Origin: Cognatundibacterium squillarum
Lineage (GTDB): Bacteria; Pseudomonadota; Gammaproteobacteria; Burkholderiales; Burkholderiaceae_D
Assembly (NCBI RefSeq): GCF_014652435.1
Contig: NZ_BMYU01000001.1
Span: forward strand, 930,001-994,000
Direction of reading: 5' to 3'
DNA length: 64,000 nucleotides
Part shown: one piece after another, positions 1 through 8,682 of the stretch
How the letters are laid out: the number at the start of each line of letters is the position of its first letter
Position numbering within the stretch: position 1 is the first letter of the stretch
The notes under the pieces: model-generated
What the model saw: the letters and a program-made list of their open reading frames with translations, nothing else
Told to the model about the DNA's origin: nothing
Database searches by the model: none
Made by a program: the position numbers and the translations under genes

Positions 1-231
1 ACGCGGACTTTCTGCCAAACCGAGCGCACGTACAGGATTCAGCATAACGACTTTGCTGACATTCATCCGGCGCCACTCTTTACCAAACTTCAGATACACA
101 TCCTGCTGTCCATTCTGCGTACTTTCCAGCTTCAGCCAGTTTGCAGGCTGCTTGCTGTCGCCGGACCTTTCACATGCACACAGCGCCACCAACAGGCTGC
201 CTGCCATCAGGAAACGGAAAAACTTTTGCAT
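1..231 (-). CDS. putative lipoprotein, truncated by the window edge
   Basis: The reading frame is open from an ATG at 231 to the window edge (77 codons), so only the N-terminus is seen. It opens with a short basic segment, a hydrophobic stretch and a lipobox-like LCAC (residues 17-20), indicating an SPII-processed lipoprotein anchored in the inner or outer membrane. The rest (for example KLESTQNGQQDVYLKFG) is polar and I do not recognise a family. An AT-rich gap separates it from the divergent gene at 598. The first bases read GCGGACTTTCTGCC, which resembles the core of the dispersed repeat found elsewhere in this window, but here it is inside the frame, so the true 3' end cannot be judged. 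Confidence 0.6.
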   Translation of the reverse strand, partial: MQKFFRFLMAGSLLVALCACERSGDSKQPANWLKLESTQNGQQDVYLKFGKEWRRMNVSKVVMLNPVRALGLAESPR

Positions 232-597
232 TATTTTTAAATTTCTGATTTTCTGAATGATTTAAAAAACATCCCGTAAAACGGCTCATCCCCAGCATAT
301 CCGGATCTGAAGTGCTGCGACCGGACTTATATCATTATCCTGTAAAAAAGAATGTGCGAACTCCGAAAAACTATGCCAGTTTCGGCTTTCTTAAATTGAA
401 TTTTAACAATGTTTTTTTGATAAACATAATACATTTTCAACAGTATCGCATAGGTAAAAATACCAGTTTTTAAAATTTTGACTGTGCAGAATTAAATTTC
501 CATTGCCACAAAGAAATTTGATCAAGTAAAATCGCGGCAAATTTCTTTACAGCAATTTGCTGCCTGTATTCCCTGAACCTACTAGTCTCTGTTAAAA
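232..597. other. AT-rich intergenic region between divergent genes
   Basis: About 366 bases without a convincing gene, between a leftward lipoprotein gene and the rightward gene at 598. It is markedly AT-rich with T and A runs (around 410-475) and probably carries both promoters. I could not single out one -35/-10 pair with confidence, and no hairpin or operator stands out. Confidence 0.5.
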
Positions 598-933
598 ATG
601 AAAAAACTGCTGTTGATCTCCGCATTATCGCTGGCTTCTTCCCTGTCATTTGCAAACGAAATTGCACCGGTTATGGATAAACAAACCTGCGAAAAGCCGG
701 TTTACCCAAAAGCTGCACTGATTAATGAAGAAGCGGGTGCTGTCGCATTGTCTGTTCTGGTTGCACCTGACGGTAACGTTGTGGACTCCAAAATTGAAAA
801 GTCCAGCGGTTCTAAAACACTGGACAAAGCAACAGTCAAAGTTTTCTCCTCCTGCAAATTTAAACCGGGCACGAAAGACGGTAAAGCACAACAGGCATGG
901 GTGAAACTGGAATACGTCTGGAGCCTTTCGTAA
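598..933 (+). CDS. secreted TonB C-terminal-like domain protein (single module)
   Basis: A 111-residue protein with a clear Sec signal peptide (MKKLLLISALSLASSLSFA, cleavage near residue 19). The remainder matches the TonB C-terminal fold pattern: CEKPVYPKAAL near residue 31, then G.V.LSVLV.PDGNV....I..SSG...LD.A, ending in CKFKPG and an aromatic final strand (VKLEYVWSLS). There is no membrane anchor or proline-rich linker as in true TonB, so it is probably a free periplasmic protein. Two cysteines bracket the module as in the double-module paralogues at 4980 and 5947. The start is the first ATG before the signal peptide; no strong ribosome binding site is visible. An intrinsic terminator follows. 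Confidence 0.75.
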   Translation: MKKLLLISALSLASSLSFANEIAPVMDKQTCEKPVYPKAALINEEAGAVALSVLVAPDGNVVDSKIEKSSGSKTLDKATVKVFSSCKFKPGTKDGKAQQAWVKLEYVWSLS

Positions 934-956
934 TTATTACGCAGGTTTACTGATGA

Positions 957-988
957 ATAAAAAAGGATGCCTAAGCATCCTTTTTTAT
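957..988 (+). terminator. intrinsic terminator after the TonB-C-like gene
   Basis: AAAAAAGGATGC, a short CTAA loop, then GCATCC followed by six T. A-tract and T-tract on either side make it potentially bidirectional. Confidence 0.85.
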
Positions 989-1117
989 TTTTACAGCAGA
1001 CAGCCGTAAGGTATAACTGATGCCTCCTCAGCGGGTATCCAAAAAATCCGGAACACAGCGTATGGTAAACTTCACCCTTTACAGTACAGCGCAGGCCATT
1101 GCCTGAAAAGGTTTATC

Positions 1118-2593
1118 GTGACGACTACTCAAGACATCAGCCAACTCTATCCGAACGCTTTATGGAACTGGTTTGCGCAAATCTGTGCAATCCCTCACCC
1201 GTCAAAATATGAAGCAAAACTGAGTGCGCACATTCAGCAATGGGCCGCAGAAAAAGGTTTACCAGTCGTTGTTGACCATGTAGGCAACTTAATCATCCGT
1301 AAGGCTGCAACGGCTGGCATGGAAAACTGCAAAACCGTGGTTATTCAGGCGCACCTTGATATGGTGCCGCAGAAAAATGCTGATAAGCAGCATGACTTTG
1401 TGCTGGATGCGATTGAACCGCGCATCGACGGTGAATGGGTTAAAGCGAATGGCACCACACTGGGCGCGGACAATGGTATCGGTATGGCATCTGCGCTGGC
1501 AATTCTTGGCGCTGACGACATTCCGCATGGCCCGCTGGAAGTATTACTGACGGTTGATGAAGAAGCCGGTATGACTGGTGCATTCGGCTTGCAGGCAGGT
1601 ATGCTGAACGCAGAAATCCTGATCAACACAGACTCTGAGCAGGAAGGCGAAATCTATATGGGATGCGCAGGTGGCGTTGATGCTGAAATCAGGCTGCCGC
1701 TCAGTACAGAAAACACACCTTCAGGATTGCGCCAGTACACACTGTATATCAGCGGTCTGAAAGGTGGTCATTCCGGCGTCAATATTCATCTGGGTCGCGG
1801 TAATGCCAATAAATTATTAGCACGTTTTCTGGCCGGTCATGCGAATGAGCTGGGCATCCGTATCTCTGATATCAGCGGCGGCACACTGAGAAACGCCATT
1901 CCGCGCGAAGCGCAATGCCGGTTTCTGATTGCGCCTGAACAGGTAACACTGCTGAACCAGCGTATTGCACAATACGAGCAAATTCTGAATTCTGAACTGC
2001 GCCAGACCGAACCGGCACTGAAAGTACGCGTTGAAGAAAGCGATACGCAAGCAGACAAAGTACTGAGCTTATCCGCGCAAACACGCTGGATTAATTTGCT
2101 GAATGCCTGTCCTAACGGCGTTATCCGCATGAGTGACGACATTCCGGGCGTGACCGAAACATCACTGAATCTCGGCGTCATCAGTATTGAAAATGGTCAT
2201 GGACGCGCACTTTGCCTGATTCGTTCGCTGATCGATACGGGTCGCGAACAAGTGGAAAGTATGCTGACATCTCTGAGTGACATCGCGGGTGCAGAAATCA
2301 GTTTATCCGGCTGCTACCCGGGCTGGAAGCCTGACACCAGCTCACCGGTCATGAAAATCGTGAAAGACACTTACGAAAGTATTTATCACAAAGAACCTGA
2401 CATCATGGTGATTCATGCGGGTCTGGAATGTGGTCTGTTCAAAAAACACTATCCGGAACTGGATATGGTGTCGATAGGCCCGACAATTCGCTTCCCGCAT
2501 GGCCCGGATGAAATGGTGAATATTAAAACCGTTGGTCAGTACTGGGAATTGTTACTTGCAGTGCTGGCACGCATTCCGCAAAAAACAGCCTGA
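1118..2593 (+). CDS. pepD: aminoacyl-histidine dipeptidase (Xaa-His dipeptidase, M20 family)
   Basis: Cytosolic zinc dipeptidase of the M20C family that cleaves dipeptides, typically Xaa-His such as carnosine-type substrates; 491 residues, close to the usual 485 of PepD. Visible metal and catalytic motifs are IQAHLDMV (His79, Asp81), LGADNGIG (Asp119), TVDEEAG (Glu149/Glu150) and INTDSE (Asp173), with a late IHAGLECG block that supplies the last metal ligand in the family. The start is GTG at 1118, preceded by GAAAAGG at good spacing; the protein reads MTTTQDISQLYPNALW from there. It stands alone with its own upstream gap. Confidence 0.95.
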   Translation: MTTTQDISQLYPNALWNWFAQICAIPHPSKYEAKLSAHIQQWAAEKGLPVVVDHVGNLIIRKAATAGMENCKTVVIQAHLDMVPQKNADKQHDFVLDAIEPRIDGEWVKANGTTLGADNGIGMASALAILGADDIPHGPLEVLLTVDEEAGMTGAFGLQAGMLNAEILINTDSEQEGEIYMGCAGGVDAEIRLPLSTENTPSGLRQYTLYISGLKGGHSGVNIHLGRGNANKLLARFLAGHANELGIRISDISGGTLRNAIPREAQCRFLIAPEQVTLLNQRIAQYEQILNSELRQTEPALKVRVEESDTQADKVLSLSAQTRWINLLNACPNGVIRMSDDIPGVTETSLNLGVISIENGHGRALCLIRSLIDTGREQVESMLTSLSDIAGAEISLSGCYPGWKPDTSSPVMKIVKDTYESIYHKEPDIMVIHAGLECGLFKKHYPELDMVSIGPTIRFPHGPDEMVNIKTVGQYWELLLAVLARIPQKTA

Positions 2594-2666
2594 TTTTTGT
2601 CATGCGGTGATCAGTGTGATCTGACCACCGCATCACAATCTGACCTGTCTGAACCCTTCTGCCATC

Positions 2667-3062
2667 ATGCCCATGTTGCGCCGCCTTTTATTAAAAGCCA
2701 TTGCTTGCATTGTTATGTTGCAACCGTTACTGGCGTCTGCAGCGGCGCAGACGCCCGGCGAGCGCCAGTTTCAGCGTTGCATCAACTGCCACCAGATCGG
2801 CCCATCCGCGCGGCACGGATTCGGGCCATCTCTGACTGGCGTGATGGGCAGACAATCCGGCAGCGCCAGCGGTTACAGTTATTCTTCGGCAATGAAAAAC
2901 AGCAAGATAGTCTGGGACGAAAAAACGCTGTCCGCGTTTCTGAAAAATCCCGACGGTGTGGTACCGGGAACGCGGATGCGCCTCTGGGGTTATAACGATG
3001 ATCAGCAAATCCGCGATCTGATCGCTTATCTCAAATCTTATCCTGCACCGGCATCGCGCTGA
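2667..3062 (+). CDS. periplasmic monohaem c-type cytochrome
   Basis: 131 residues with an N-terminal hydrophobic signal (residues 5-25, LLKAIACIVMLQPLLASAAA). One haem-binding CINCH motif lies at Cys38-Cys41-His42, and the likely sixth ligand is Met104 in PGTRM, in the same place as PGTKM of class I cytochromes c. FGPSLTGVMGR and the final alpha-helix IRDLIAYLKS also match class I soluble cytochromes. It should be a periplasmic electron carrier; its redox partner is not evident from the neighbours. An alternative in-frame ATG is at 2673. The gene runs convergent with the barrel protein at 3162. Confidence 0.88.
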   Translation: MPMLRRLLLKAIACIVMLQPLLASAAAQTPGERQFQRCINCHQIGPSARHGFGPSLTGVMGRQSGSASGYSYSSAMKNSKIVWDEKTLSAFLKNPDGVVPGTRMRLWGYNDDQQIRDLIAYLKSYPAPASR

Positions 3063-3064
3063 AT

Positions 3065-3102
3065 AAAAAAAGCCCCGGCTGCTCTGATCAGACAACCGGG
3101 GG
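3065..3102 (-). terminator. intrinsic terminator for the leftward outer-membrane gene
   Basis: Read on the minus strand, CCCCGG ... CCGGGGC encloses an inner TCTGATCAGA palindrome and runs into seven T. It directly follows the cytochrome stop codon and serves the convergent gene at 3162-3743. Confidence 0.65.
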
Positions 3103-3161
3103 AGGGAGAACCCTGCACCGGGGAAGTACAGGGAGAGTGTGAGACAACGGAGCATTCAGAT

Positions 3162-3743
3162 TCAGAAGTGATACTGCAAACCAACGTTCAGGTTGCGTAC
3201 CGTTTCTTTGTCGTCACCGAATTTCACTTTACGGGACTCAAATTCCGCACGTAAGGCGAGCTCTTTCGTCAGTTTGTAATTGACGCCCAAGCCCCATACC
3301 GGCTGGGTGGAAGTGGTACTTGCGGACGCATAAGCTGGCGCAGTACCGGTACCCCAGAATTCGCCCTCAGCCTTCACACTGGCAATACCCAGTTTTGCGA
3401 AGCCGGACAATTCTGATGTGAACTGGTGGTTACCTACTGCCGCCAGTTCAAAAGAACTGGTTTTTACCTGTGTACTCTGGGTCGAACCGACATCTGCATA
3501 GGAAGACTTGAATTTGCCGAGATTGGAATAGCTCGCTTCTACAGCAAAATTCGGGTGGAACTGATAACCACTAAACAGTTTGTAGGATGTTGCATTGGTG
3601 CTGCAGCTGACCTGCCCCTGGCAGTCATCTGACAATTGAGAGCGGCCAATACTTGCACCACCATATACCTGTGCAGATGCGGCGGCACTCAGTGCCAGAC
3701 CAGCAACAACCAGACTTGCTTTCATCAGCTTACTTTTCAGCAT
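3162..3743 (-). CDS. outer-membrane beta-barrel protein (OmpA-like/porin-like 8-strand family)
   Basis: 193 residues with a Sec signal peptide ending AASAQ near residue 25, then alternating amphipathic strands (VYGGASIGRSQL, YKLFSGYQFHPNFAVEASYSN, SFELAAVGNHQF, WGLGVNYKLTKELALRAEFE) and a terminal NLNVGLQYHF. The C-terminal Phe is the BAM-type beta-signal. Size suits an eight-stranded barrel of the OmpA-like/outer membrane beta-barrel domain family, with no peptidoglycan-binding domain. One extracellular-type loop carries a Cys pair (DDCQGQVSCS). AAGGAA precedes the ATG. Function cannot be assigned beyond a surface-exposed small barrel. Confidence 0.85.
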   Translation of the reverse strand: MLKSKLMKASLVVAGLALSAAASAQVYGGASIGRSQLSDDCQGQVSCSTNATSYKLFSGYQFHPNFAVEASYSNLGKFKSSYADVGSTQSTQVKTSSFELAAVGNHQFTSELSGFAKLGIASVKAEGEFWGTGTAPAYASASTTSTQPVWGLGVNYKLTKELALRAEFESRKVKFGDDKETVRNLNVGLQYHF

Positions 3744-4086
3744 TTTGCATTCCTTTAAACGGGTTAAACATCATCGCGTTCCGGCGGGTATTTCCGCTTG
3801 CGGTGCAGCGATGAGGCAAGTGTTGCAAACACGGTTCACACTTGCCAGCATCGCCTCCGAAGTCGCGTAGCCATCTCGCATAAGCACTACATTTCAATAC
3901 CTTTCAAACGAAACACAAGAATTAATCCCAAATTGCGCACCCATTTCGACTTAATTTCCAGCTGATACCTGCACAAGCTGCAAACTTCCCTGCAAAAAAC
4001 CGCTTTTTCTTTTGGTTAAACTCTCTAAAATAAGACATCGTTGTACCCGCTTTTCACTGACAATTCCTCAACATCTAACGGAAAAT
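3744..4086. other. intergenic region, no recognised element
   Basis: About 340 bases between the divergent barrel gene and the Hpt/pseudo-receiver gene. It should contain both promoters, but I see no distinctive operator, RNA or repeat in it. Confidence 0.4.
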
Positions 4087-4854
4087 ATGAGCGCACAACA
4101 CGCACAGGCAATGCTTGATGCTTTACGCAGCAACTATCTTCGTGATTTACCGGCAAAACTGGATGAACTGGAATGTCTGCTGCTGAGCAGAGTGGCGACA
4201 CAAGACAACGACCCCTTACGCGAACTTTACCGGCAGATACATAGCCTGAAAGGCAGTGGCAGTACTTACGGGCTACACGCGGTTTCCGATATTTGCCATC
4301 CGTTTGAAGACTTGATTGCAAACCACCTGGAATCCGGCCTGACGAATTTCAGACAGTTCACCGATTTCTCACTGCGTTATCTGGATTTGCTGCGTGAAAC
4401 CGCCGAATATTATCGCCAGAATCTCAGCGTGGACGACTGGTTGCCACAACGTTTGCTGGCACTGAATCAATCCAGTACGGCAACACGTTATTCCGCACTG
4501 ATTGTAGAAAATTCCGAAGTGGTGATTAACATCATCAGCGAAGTATTACGCCAGTTCCAGTTCCGCATCGAAATTGCCCGTGATGGGTATCTCGCACTGG
4601 GTCGCGTGCTTTCCGGCAGTTTTGATCTGGTAATCACCGGCATGGAAACGGGTCGTTTAAACGGCCACGCCATGATCAGCGCCGCACGACTTGCTGAAAG
4701 CCGGCGGCAAACCACCCGCTTTGTGCTGGTAACCGCTTCCGGATTTAATACACCGCTAGCTGAAGGCGATGCGGTATTTCATAAAGATTCCCTGCTGCGT
4801 GAAAACCTTTTCCGCCATCTGCGCGATATGACGCTGGCGAAAAACGCGCTTTGA
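4087..4854 (+). CDS. Hpt domain protein with a C-terminal pseudo-receiver domain
   Basis: 255 residues from the ATG at 4087 (MSAQHAQAML); a longer frame upstream has no good initiation site. Residues about 10-110 form an Hpt helical bundle with the phosphorylatable His52 in IHSLKGSGSTYG. Residues about 135-250 look like a CheY-type receiver (ALIVENSEVV, FDLVITGMETG, FVLVTAS, VFHKDS) but the phospho-acceptor Asp position is Gly185 and the acidic pair is Glu-Asn, while the late Lys233 remains. It may therefore shuttle phosphate only through the Hpt and use the receiver for binding. No kinase gene is adjacent, so partners are unknown. Confidence 0.75.
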   Translation: MSAQHAQAMLDALRSNYLRDLPAKLDELECLLLSRVATQDNDPLRELYRQIHSLKGSGSTYGLHAVSDICHPFEDLIANHLESGLTNFRQFTDFSLRYLDLLRETAEYYRQNLSVDDWLPQRLLALNQSSTATRYSALIVENSEVVINIISEVLRQFQFRIEIARDGYLALGRVLSGSFDLVITGMETGRLNGHAMISAARLAESRRQTTRFVLVTASGFNTPLAEGDAVFHKDSLLRENLFRHLRDMTLAKNAL

Positions 4855-4979
4855 GACATACACAATAAAAATTAATTGATATTAAATGCAATTCGCATAT
4901 TAAAAAGGTAAAATAGCATTCGCCGGCAATATACGAACCGGCAGTGATCACCGTCGCCCCTTTTCATCTCTTTTCGATA

Positions 4980-5657
4980 ATGCGCCCCCTCTTTTTTTCT
5001 GCTTTCCTGCTGTTCAGCAGCTTTACCGCATCTGCTATCGCCGCTGACAAACTGGACGACCATCCTTTACCTGCCGACCTGCGAGTCTCCTTCGAACAAT
5101 GCGAAAAACCTGCTTATCCGAGATCGGCAGGCCGTAACCTGAAAAGTGGCGATACGCTGGTATCGACGCTGACAGATGCAGATGGCAAAGTAACTTCGGT
5201 GGATGTGGTGCGCAGCAGCGGCTGGCGAACACTGGATTTCGCCGTTGCCCGTGCCGTCATCGGCTGCAAAATCACAAACCTTGCGCCGGGTAAGGCGATA
5301 AAAGCAGGGCTGGCCTTCCACTGGATGATTGAAGGCGCGGATTTCTTTTACTTTGAACCAGCGAAACTACTGCCAGCAAGTTGCCCTGCTTCCGATTCAC
5401 TGCGCATACCGGGAAATGATGAACCTGGTCTCGGCATTGTGATCGGCGCAGTCGTCACCAAAAAAGGACTCGTGTCATATCATTCTGTCGAATGGGCAGA
5501 TGACGACGATGCGCTGACGCAGGAAGCCGTACGGATAGTCAAAGGCTGCAAATTTGAACCGGGTGCAAACAGCCATGGCATCCTTGAAACCGCCATTGCC
5601 ATTCGCCTGTTGCCGAAAACATCCGGCGCGACAGCCATCGTTAAAGCTGCTCAGTAA
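4980..5657 (+). CDS. secreted protein with two TonB C-terminal-like modules
   Basis: 225 residues from ATG 4980, with a Sec signal peptide (MRPLFFSAFLLFSSFTASAIA). A GTG at 4944 would add 12 residues but disturbs the signal. Module 1 (about residues 42-120) shows CEKPAYP, GDTLVSTLTDADGKV, RSSGW.TLD.A and GCKI. Module 2 (about 130-215) shows CPASD, GLGIVIGAVVTKKGLV and GCKFEPG. Each module is bracketed by two cysteines, suggesting disulfides. There is no TM anchor or Pro-rich spacer, so it is not an energy transducer in the usual sense. It is a tandem paralogue of the gene at 5947. Confidence 0.72.
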   Translation: MRPLFFSAFLLFSSFTASAIAADKLDDHPLPADLRVSFEQCEKPAYPRSAGRNLKSGDTLVSTLTDADGKVTSVDVVRSSGWRTLDFAVARAVIGCKITNLAPGKAIKAGLAFHWMIEGADFFYFEPAKLLPASCPASDSLRIPGNDEPGLGIVIGAVVTKKGLVSYHSVEWADDDDALTQEAVRIVKGCKFEPGANSHGILETAIAIRLLPKTSGATAIVKAAQ

Positions 5658-5674
5658 ATGGTGCAGATCCCGAG

Positions 5675-5708
5675 CCGGAACCGCACCACACCCGAGGTTC
5701 CGGTTTTT
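5675..5708 (+). terminator. intrinsic terminator
   Basis: CCGGAACC (5675-5682) pairs with GGTTCCGG (5696-5703) and is followed by five T, ending the transcript of the gene at 4980 and separating it from its paralogue. Confidence 0.8.
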
Positions 5709-5946
5709 GTTTCTGCACAGTGCCATTCCCCGTCAATCCGACACACCAGCCACCATCGTTTTTAAACGGTTTTTGGACAATTTACGACAGCACGCAATCG
5801 TTTTCGCTGATTGTCATGCAAACTTCATGTCGGTTCGGTATATTCGCTCTCCATTCCCCCCTGCGCTTCAGATCAGCCAATGTTGACTGATATCCTGATG
5901 CGCAATCGTTTGCTAGCCGGGGATTGAACAAATTTAAGGACAGAAC

Positions 5947-6609
5947 ATGAAATTTCCTCTGATCAGCGGTCTTCTCTACCTCGCCATCAGCGCAGCACCA
6001 GTACAAGCACAGGAAGCACCGGCAGAACAGGATCTTTTTCTGACGAAAAAAGATATCCTGCAACACTGCCTGCAACCCAAATATCCGCCGGCAGCCATGC
6101 GTAACCGTTTTCACGGTACAGCGCATGTCGCGATGACCATCAATGAAAAAGGCGAAGTGGAAGCCGTGGATTTCCGTCGCAGCAGCGGCTGGTGGCTGCT
6201 GGATCAGGCAACCGCCAAAGCGCTGATCGGTTGCAAGCTGCTGGATCAGCCGCCAGCGAAAAAGATTATCGCTGCAACCCGTTACAGCTGGAATCTGGAA
6301 GAAAAACTGCGCTATGACAACGATCCGGTGATTCGTCCGGAAACTTGTCCGGAATCCGACAAAGTGCGTCTTGCTGGTGAAACGGAAGGCGGACTGGGCA
6401 TTGTGGTCGGTACGCTGGTGTCACGCGAAGGTCAGGTAAAACAAGCTTCACTGGAATGGGCCAGTGGCGATGCGGATACCGATATTGCCGCCATCAATTT
6501 TGTCAAAGCCTGCCAGTTCAACCCGGCCATGATTCAGGAAAAAGCCTACAACGCACCGGCATCGGTACGCTTGCTGGAAAAGAAAGCAGCGCCAGCCAAG
6601 GCACAGTAA
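5947..6609 (+). CDS. secreted protein with two TonB C-terminal-like modules (paralogue)
   Basis: 220 residues; signal peptide MKFPLISGLLYLAISAAPVQA. Module 1 (residues about 37-118) has HCLQPKYPPAAM, GTAHVAMTINEKGEV, RRSSGWWLLDQA and GCKL; module 2 (about 130-210) has CPESDKVRL, GLGIVVGTLVSREGQV and ACQFNP. The order, spacing and the four bracketing cysteines match the neighbour at 4980, so the two arose by duplication. Like its relatives it lacks a transmembrane anchor. It is likely a periplasmic binding or scaffold protein; the partner is unknown. A ribosome binding-like AAGGA lies about 10 bases before the ATG. Confidence 0.75.
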   Translation: MKFPLISGLLYLAISAAPVQAQEAPAEQDLFLTKKDILQHCLQPKYPPAAMRNRFHGTAHVAMTINEKGEVEAVDFRRSSGWWLLDQATAKALIGCKLLDQPPAKKIIAATRYSWNLEEKLRYDNDPVIRPETCPESDKVRLAGETEGGLGIVVGTLVSREGQVKQASLEWASGDADTDIAAINFVKACQFNPAMIQEKAYNAPASVRLLEKKAAPAKAQ

Positions 6610-7021
6610 ATCCTGCCCGTAGCAGCATCCGGCCGCAGCATTTTCCGCGCATAGTAAATGCTGCGGCCTTGCTTCGCAGCGTGCTACGGCACGCAACCTC
6701 TGTGCGATTTTCGTCATTTGTGTTTTGCGGACGTCCGGACTTTCTGCCGACGACAAGCCGGTAGCTATGCAGAACTCCGCATTTCGGCCGGTTTTGGCCG
6801 GTTTTGGCACTTAAGCGGCGCCGGAAGGAGCCGAACTGAGGCCGGCAGTCATCCCCACGCCCGTCCCCTGCTCCGCGAGCAGCGCAAGTGTCACGCTGTT
6901 ACTTTTTCCATGCTGCAATTTTGAGCAGGCGGCGGCATAATAGCGGACTTTCTTTCGCGGAACATCTGCCCGTCGTGCTGACCCTGTTTTGCACGAAACA
7001 CCGCACCCGTTCTCTGCCACC
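6610..7021. other. 412-base intergenic region with dispersed repeat copy 1
   Basis: Between the TonB-C-like gene and the MFS gene. It holds repeat copy 1 (about 6700-6806), then GC-rich sequence with no gene I can support. The region near 6900-6960 is the likely promoter area of the MFS gene. Confidence 0.5.
6700..6806 (+). repeat. dispersed intergenic repeat, copy 1
   Basis: Contains the family core GGACTTTCTGCCGACGAC (6738-6755), followed by TATGCAGAACTCCGCATTT. The left arm is degenerate (TGTGCGATTTTCGTCATTTG). The tail has two copies of GGCCGGTTTT in tandem. Confidence 0.8.
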
Positions 7022-8272
7022 ATGCGCTTCTCTTCACATTTTTCTTCGCGTACCCATGCGAACCTGATCTACACCGGTGTGGCGATTGCATCCGGTGGCG
7101 TGGCCTTGTACACACCGCTGATTGTGTCGCAAACCGGCCTGAAATTTTCCGGTTTCTGGGCAGCGTCGATTTTGTTCGGCCTGAATCTCGGGCGGGTTGC
7201 CGGTGCATGGCTGGGGACGCGCTTTCCGGTGATTGCGAATCATCCGTTTTCTGTCTCGGGCAATATTCTGCTGGAAGGCATTGCCCTGTATTGCCTGGCG
7301 TTTCTGGATCAGGCCTGGGCGCTGGCTTTGTTTGCCACGATTGCCGGACTGGGCAGCGGTCTGTCATTTCCGGGGCTGAAATTCTTTCTGCTGAAACTGC
7401 GCGATCTGGATCAGTCTGCACTGTTTGCACGCTTGTCGATGTCGATACGGCTGGGACTGGTCGCCGGTTATTTGCTGGCGGGATGGATTCCGCATGACAC
7501 CATGCAACTGGTGTTTTTGATCGTACTGCTGACGTTCACGGGCTACGGAATACTGATGCTGATTGCGATGCGCGGCATCGTGCAGAAAGAGCAGCTTGCG
7601 GCCGATCCGGAAAGCCTGCACGGGCATCCGGCACAACAAGTGCACGCCCAGTTCAGCCCGCGCGCTGTCAACCCGCAGGCAGAACTGCCATGGCTGTTTT
7701 ATGTCTCGAATGCGGTGTTCTGGTGTCTGGCGATGCAGCCGAATATCAGCCTCAGCCTGCACATACCGCATTTCACCCCGTCGATTCCGGTCTCCACGCC
7801 GTTCTGGGTCGGCGCGCTGGTCATCATCGCGCTGCAAATGCCGGTCTCGAAACTGGCGGTGCGGGATCAGGATCACTTCCGTTTTTTGCGCTTCGGCTAT
7901 CTCGGCCTGTTGGCAGGATTTGCAACGCTGGCATGTTTTCCGCAATCAGCCACCGCCGTCATTGCTGCTGCCATTTTCATTTCTTTCGGGCAGATTTTCT
8001 ACGGGCCATCGCTGGATGTACTGACCGCCCGTTTTGCCGACAAAACCAATGCCGATACCGGCCGGCTGATGTCGCGCCAGATGCTGTATCAGAGCAGCGG
8101 CAGCATGGCAGGCAGTTTGTCCGGCGGCATTCTGTTCGATCTGGCCCAGCGCCTGCAATTACCGGTACTGAACTGGGCTGCGCTGGCGACGCTGGCACTG
8201 CTCATGTGCTGGTACAGCTACCGCAAAATACCGGCACTGTACAAGCAGGCGGTACACAGTCAGCGTCAGTGA
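7022..8272 (+). CDS. MFS transporter
   Basis: 416 residues from ATG 7022; an earlier TTG at 6989 is unlikely. About twelve hydrophobic helices are seen, in two groups of six separated by a hydrophilic loop (residues about 185-225, KEQLAADPESLHGHPAQQ). Features such as ILFGLNLGRVAGAWLGTRF and GSGLSFPGLKF fit a major facilitator protein of the inner membrane. No substrate can be read from the sequence or neighbours. Its last seven bases overlap the end of the convergent PilZ gene. Confidence 0.75.
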   Translation: MRFSSHFSSRTHANLIYTGVAIASGGVALYTPLIVSQTGLKFSGFWAASILFGLNLGRVAGAWLGTRFPVIANHPFSVSGNILLEGIALYCLAFLDQAWALALFATIAGLGSGLSFPGLKFFLLKLRDLDQSALFARLSMSIRLGLVAGYLLAGWIPHDTMQLVFLIVLLTFTGYGILMLIAMRGIVQKEQLAADPESLHGHPAQQVHAQFSPRAVNPQAELPWLFYVSNAVFWCLAMQPNISLSLHIPHFTPSIPVSTPFWVGALVIIALQMPVSKLAVRDQDHFRFLRFGYLGLLAGFATLACFPQSATAVIAAAIFISFGQIFYGPSLDVLTARFADKTNADTGRLMSRQMLYQSSGSMAGSLSGGILFDLAQRLQLPVLNWAALATLALLMCWYSYRKIPALYKQAVHSQRQ

Positions 8273-8682
8273 TGACACTGAAAAACCGGTGTCAGCTGGC
8301 AGCGCAATACTTGCTGCGGCTGATTAGCAATCAGGGCTTGCAGCAAACCTGCAGCACCTTCCTGCGCGGTATGAAAACGGAAACCGGTGCGCGCATATAA
8401 ACTTTCATGCTGCGCCGACCAGACATAATCCAGACGCACTGCAGGCATCTGCATCCGGTCGCCATGGTTATCCAGTAAATGCACCATCCAAGCAGACGAC
8501 TGCGGACGGTCTTCCCATACCGTCATCACCTGCACCCCGCTATCGCTGAGATCCACAATCAGACCCGTTACTGCATCGTCCTGCGGTTGCTTATTAAATA
8601 CCCAGACCGGCACAAACTCGCGGTCACGGGTTAAACGAAAGAACTGTACGCGCTGAAACTGCCGTTTTTCTGCTGTATTCAT
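8266..8682 (-). CDS. PilZ domain protein (probable c-di-GMP receptor)
   Basis: 138 residues from ATG 8682 (MNTAEKRQFQRV); a TTG six bases upstream is less likely. The two c-di-GMP binding motifs of PilZ are visible: RxxxR as RQFQR near the N-terminus and DxSxxG as DLSDSGVQV near residue 45. A beta-rich middle and a C-terminal helix (GAAGLLQALIANQ) complete the fold. It is a stand-alone PilZ protein, which in general couples c-di-GMP to motility, pili or exopolysaccharide; the partner is not indicated here. Confidence 0.85.
   Translation of the reverse strand: MNTAEKRQFQRVQFFRLTRDREFVPVWVFNKQPQDDAVTGLIVDLSDSGVQVMTVWEDRPQSSAWMVHLLDNHGDRMQMPAVRLDYVWSAQHESLYARTGFRFHTAQEGAAGLLQALIANQPQQVLRCQLTPVFQCHH

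Noticed and set aside
4..17. GCGGACTTTCTGCC, like the dispersed repeat core
   Set aside because: It is within an open lipoprotein frame at the window edge and the flanking arms of the repeat are absent or out of view; not counted as a copy.
2597..2995. 132-codon plus-strand frame before the cytochrome
   Set aside because: Overlaps the cytochrome gene in another frame; the CxxCH frame with signal peptide is the real one.
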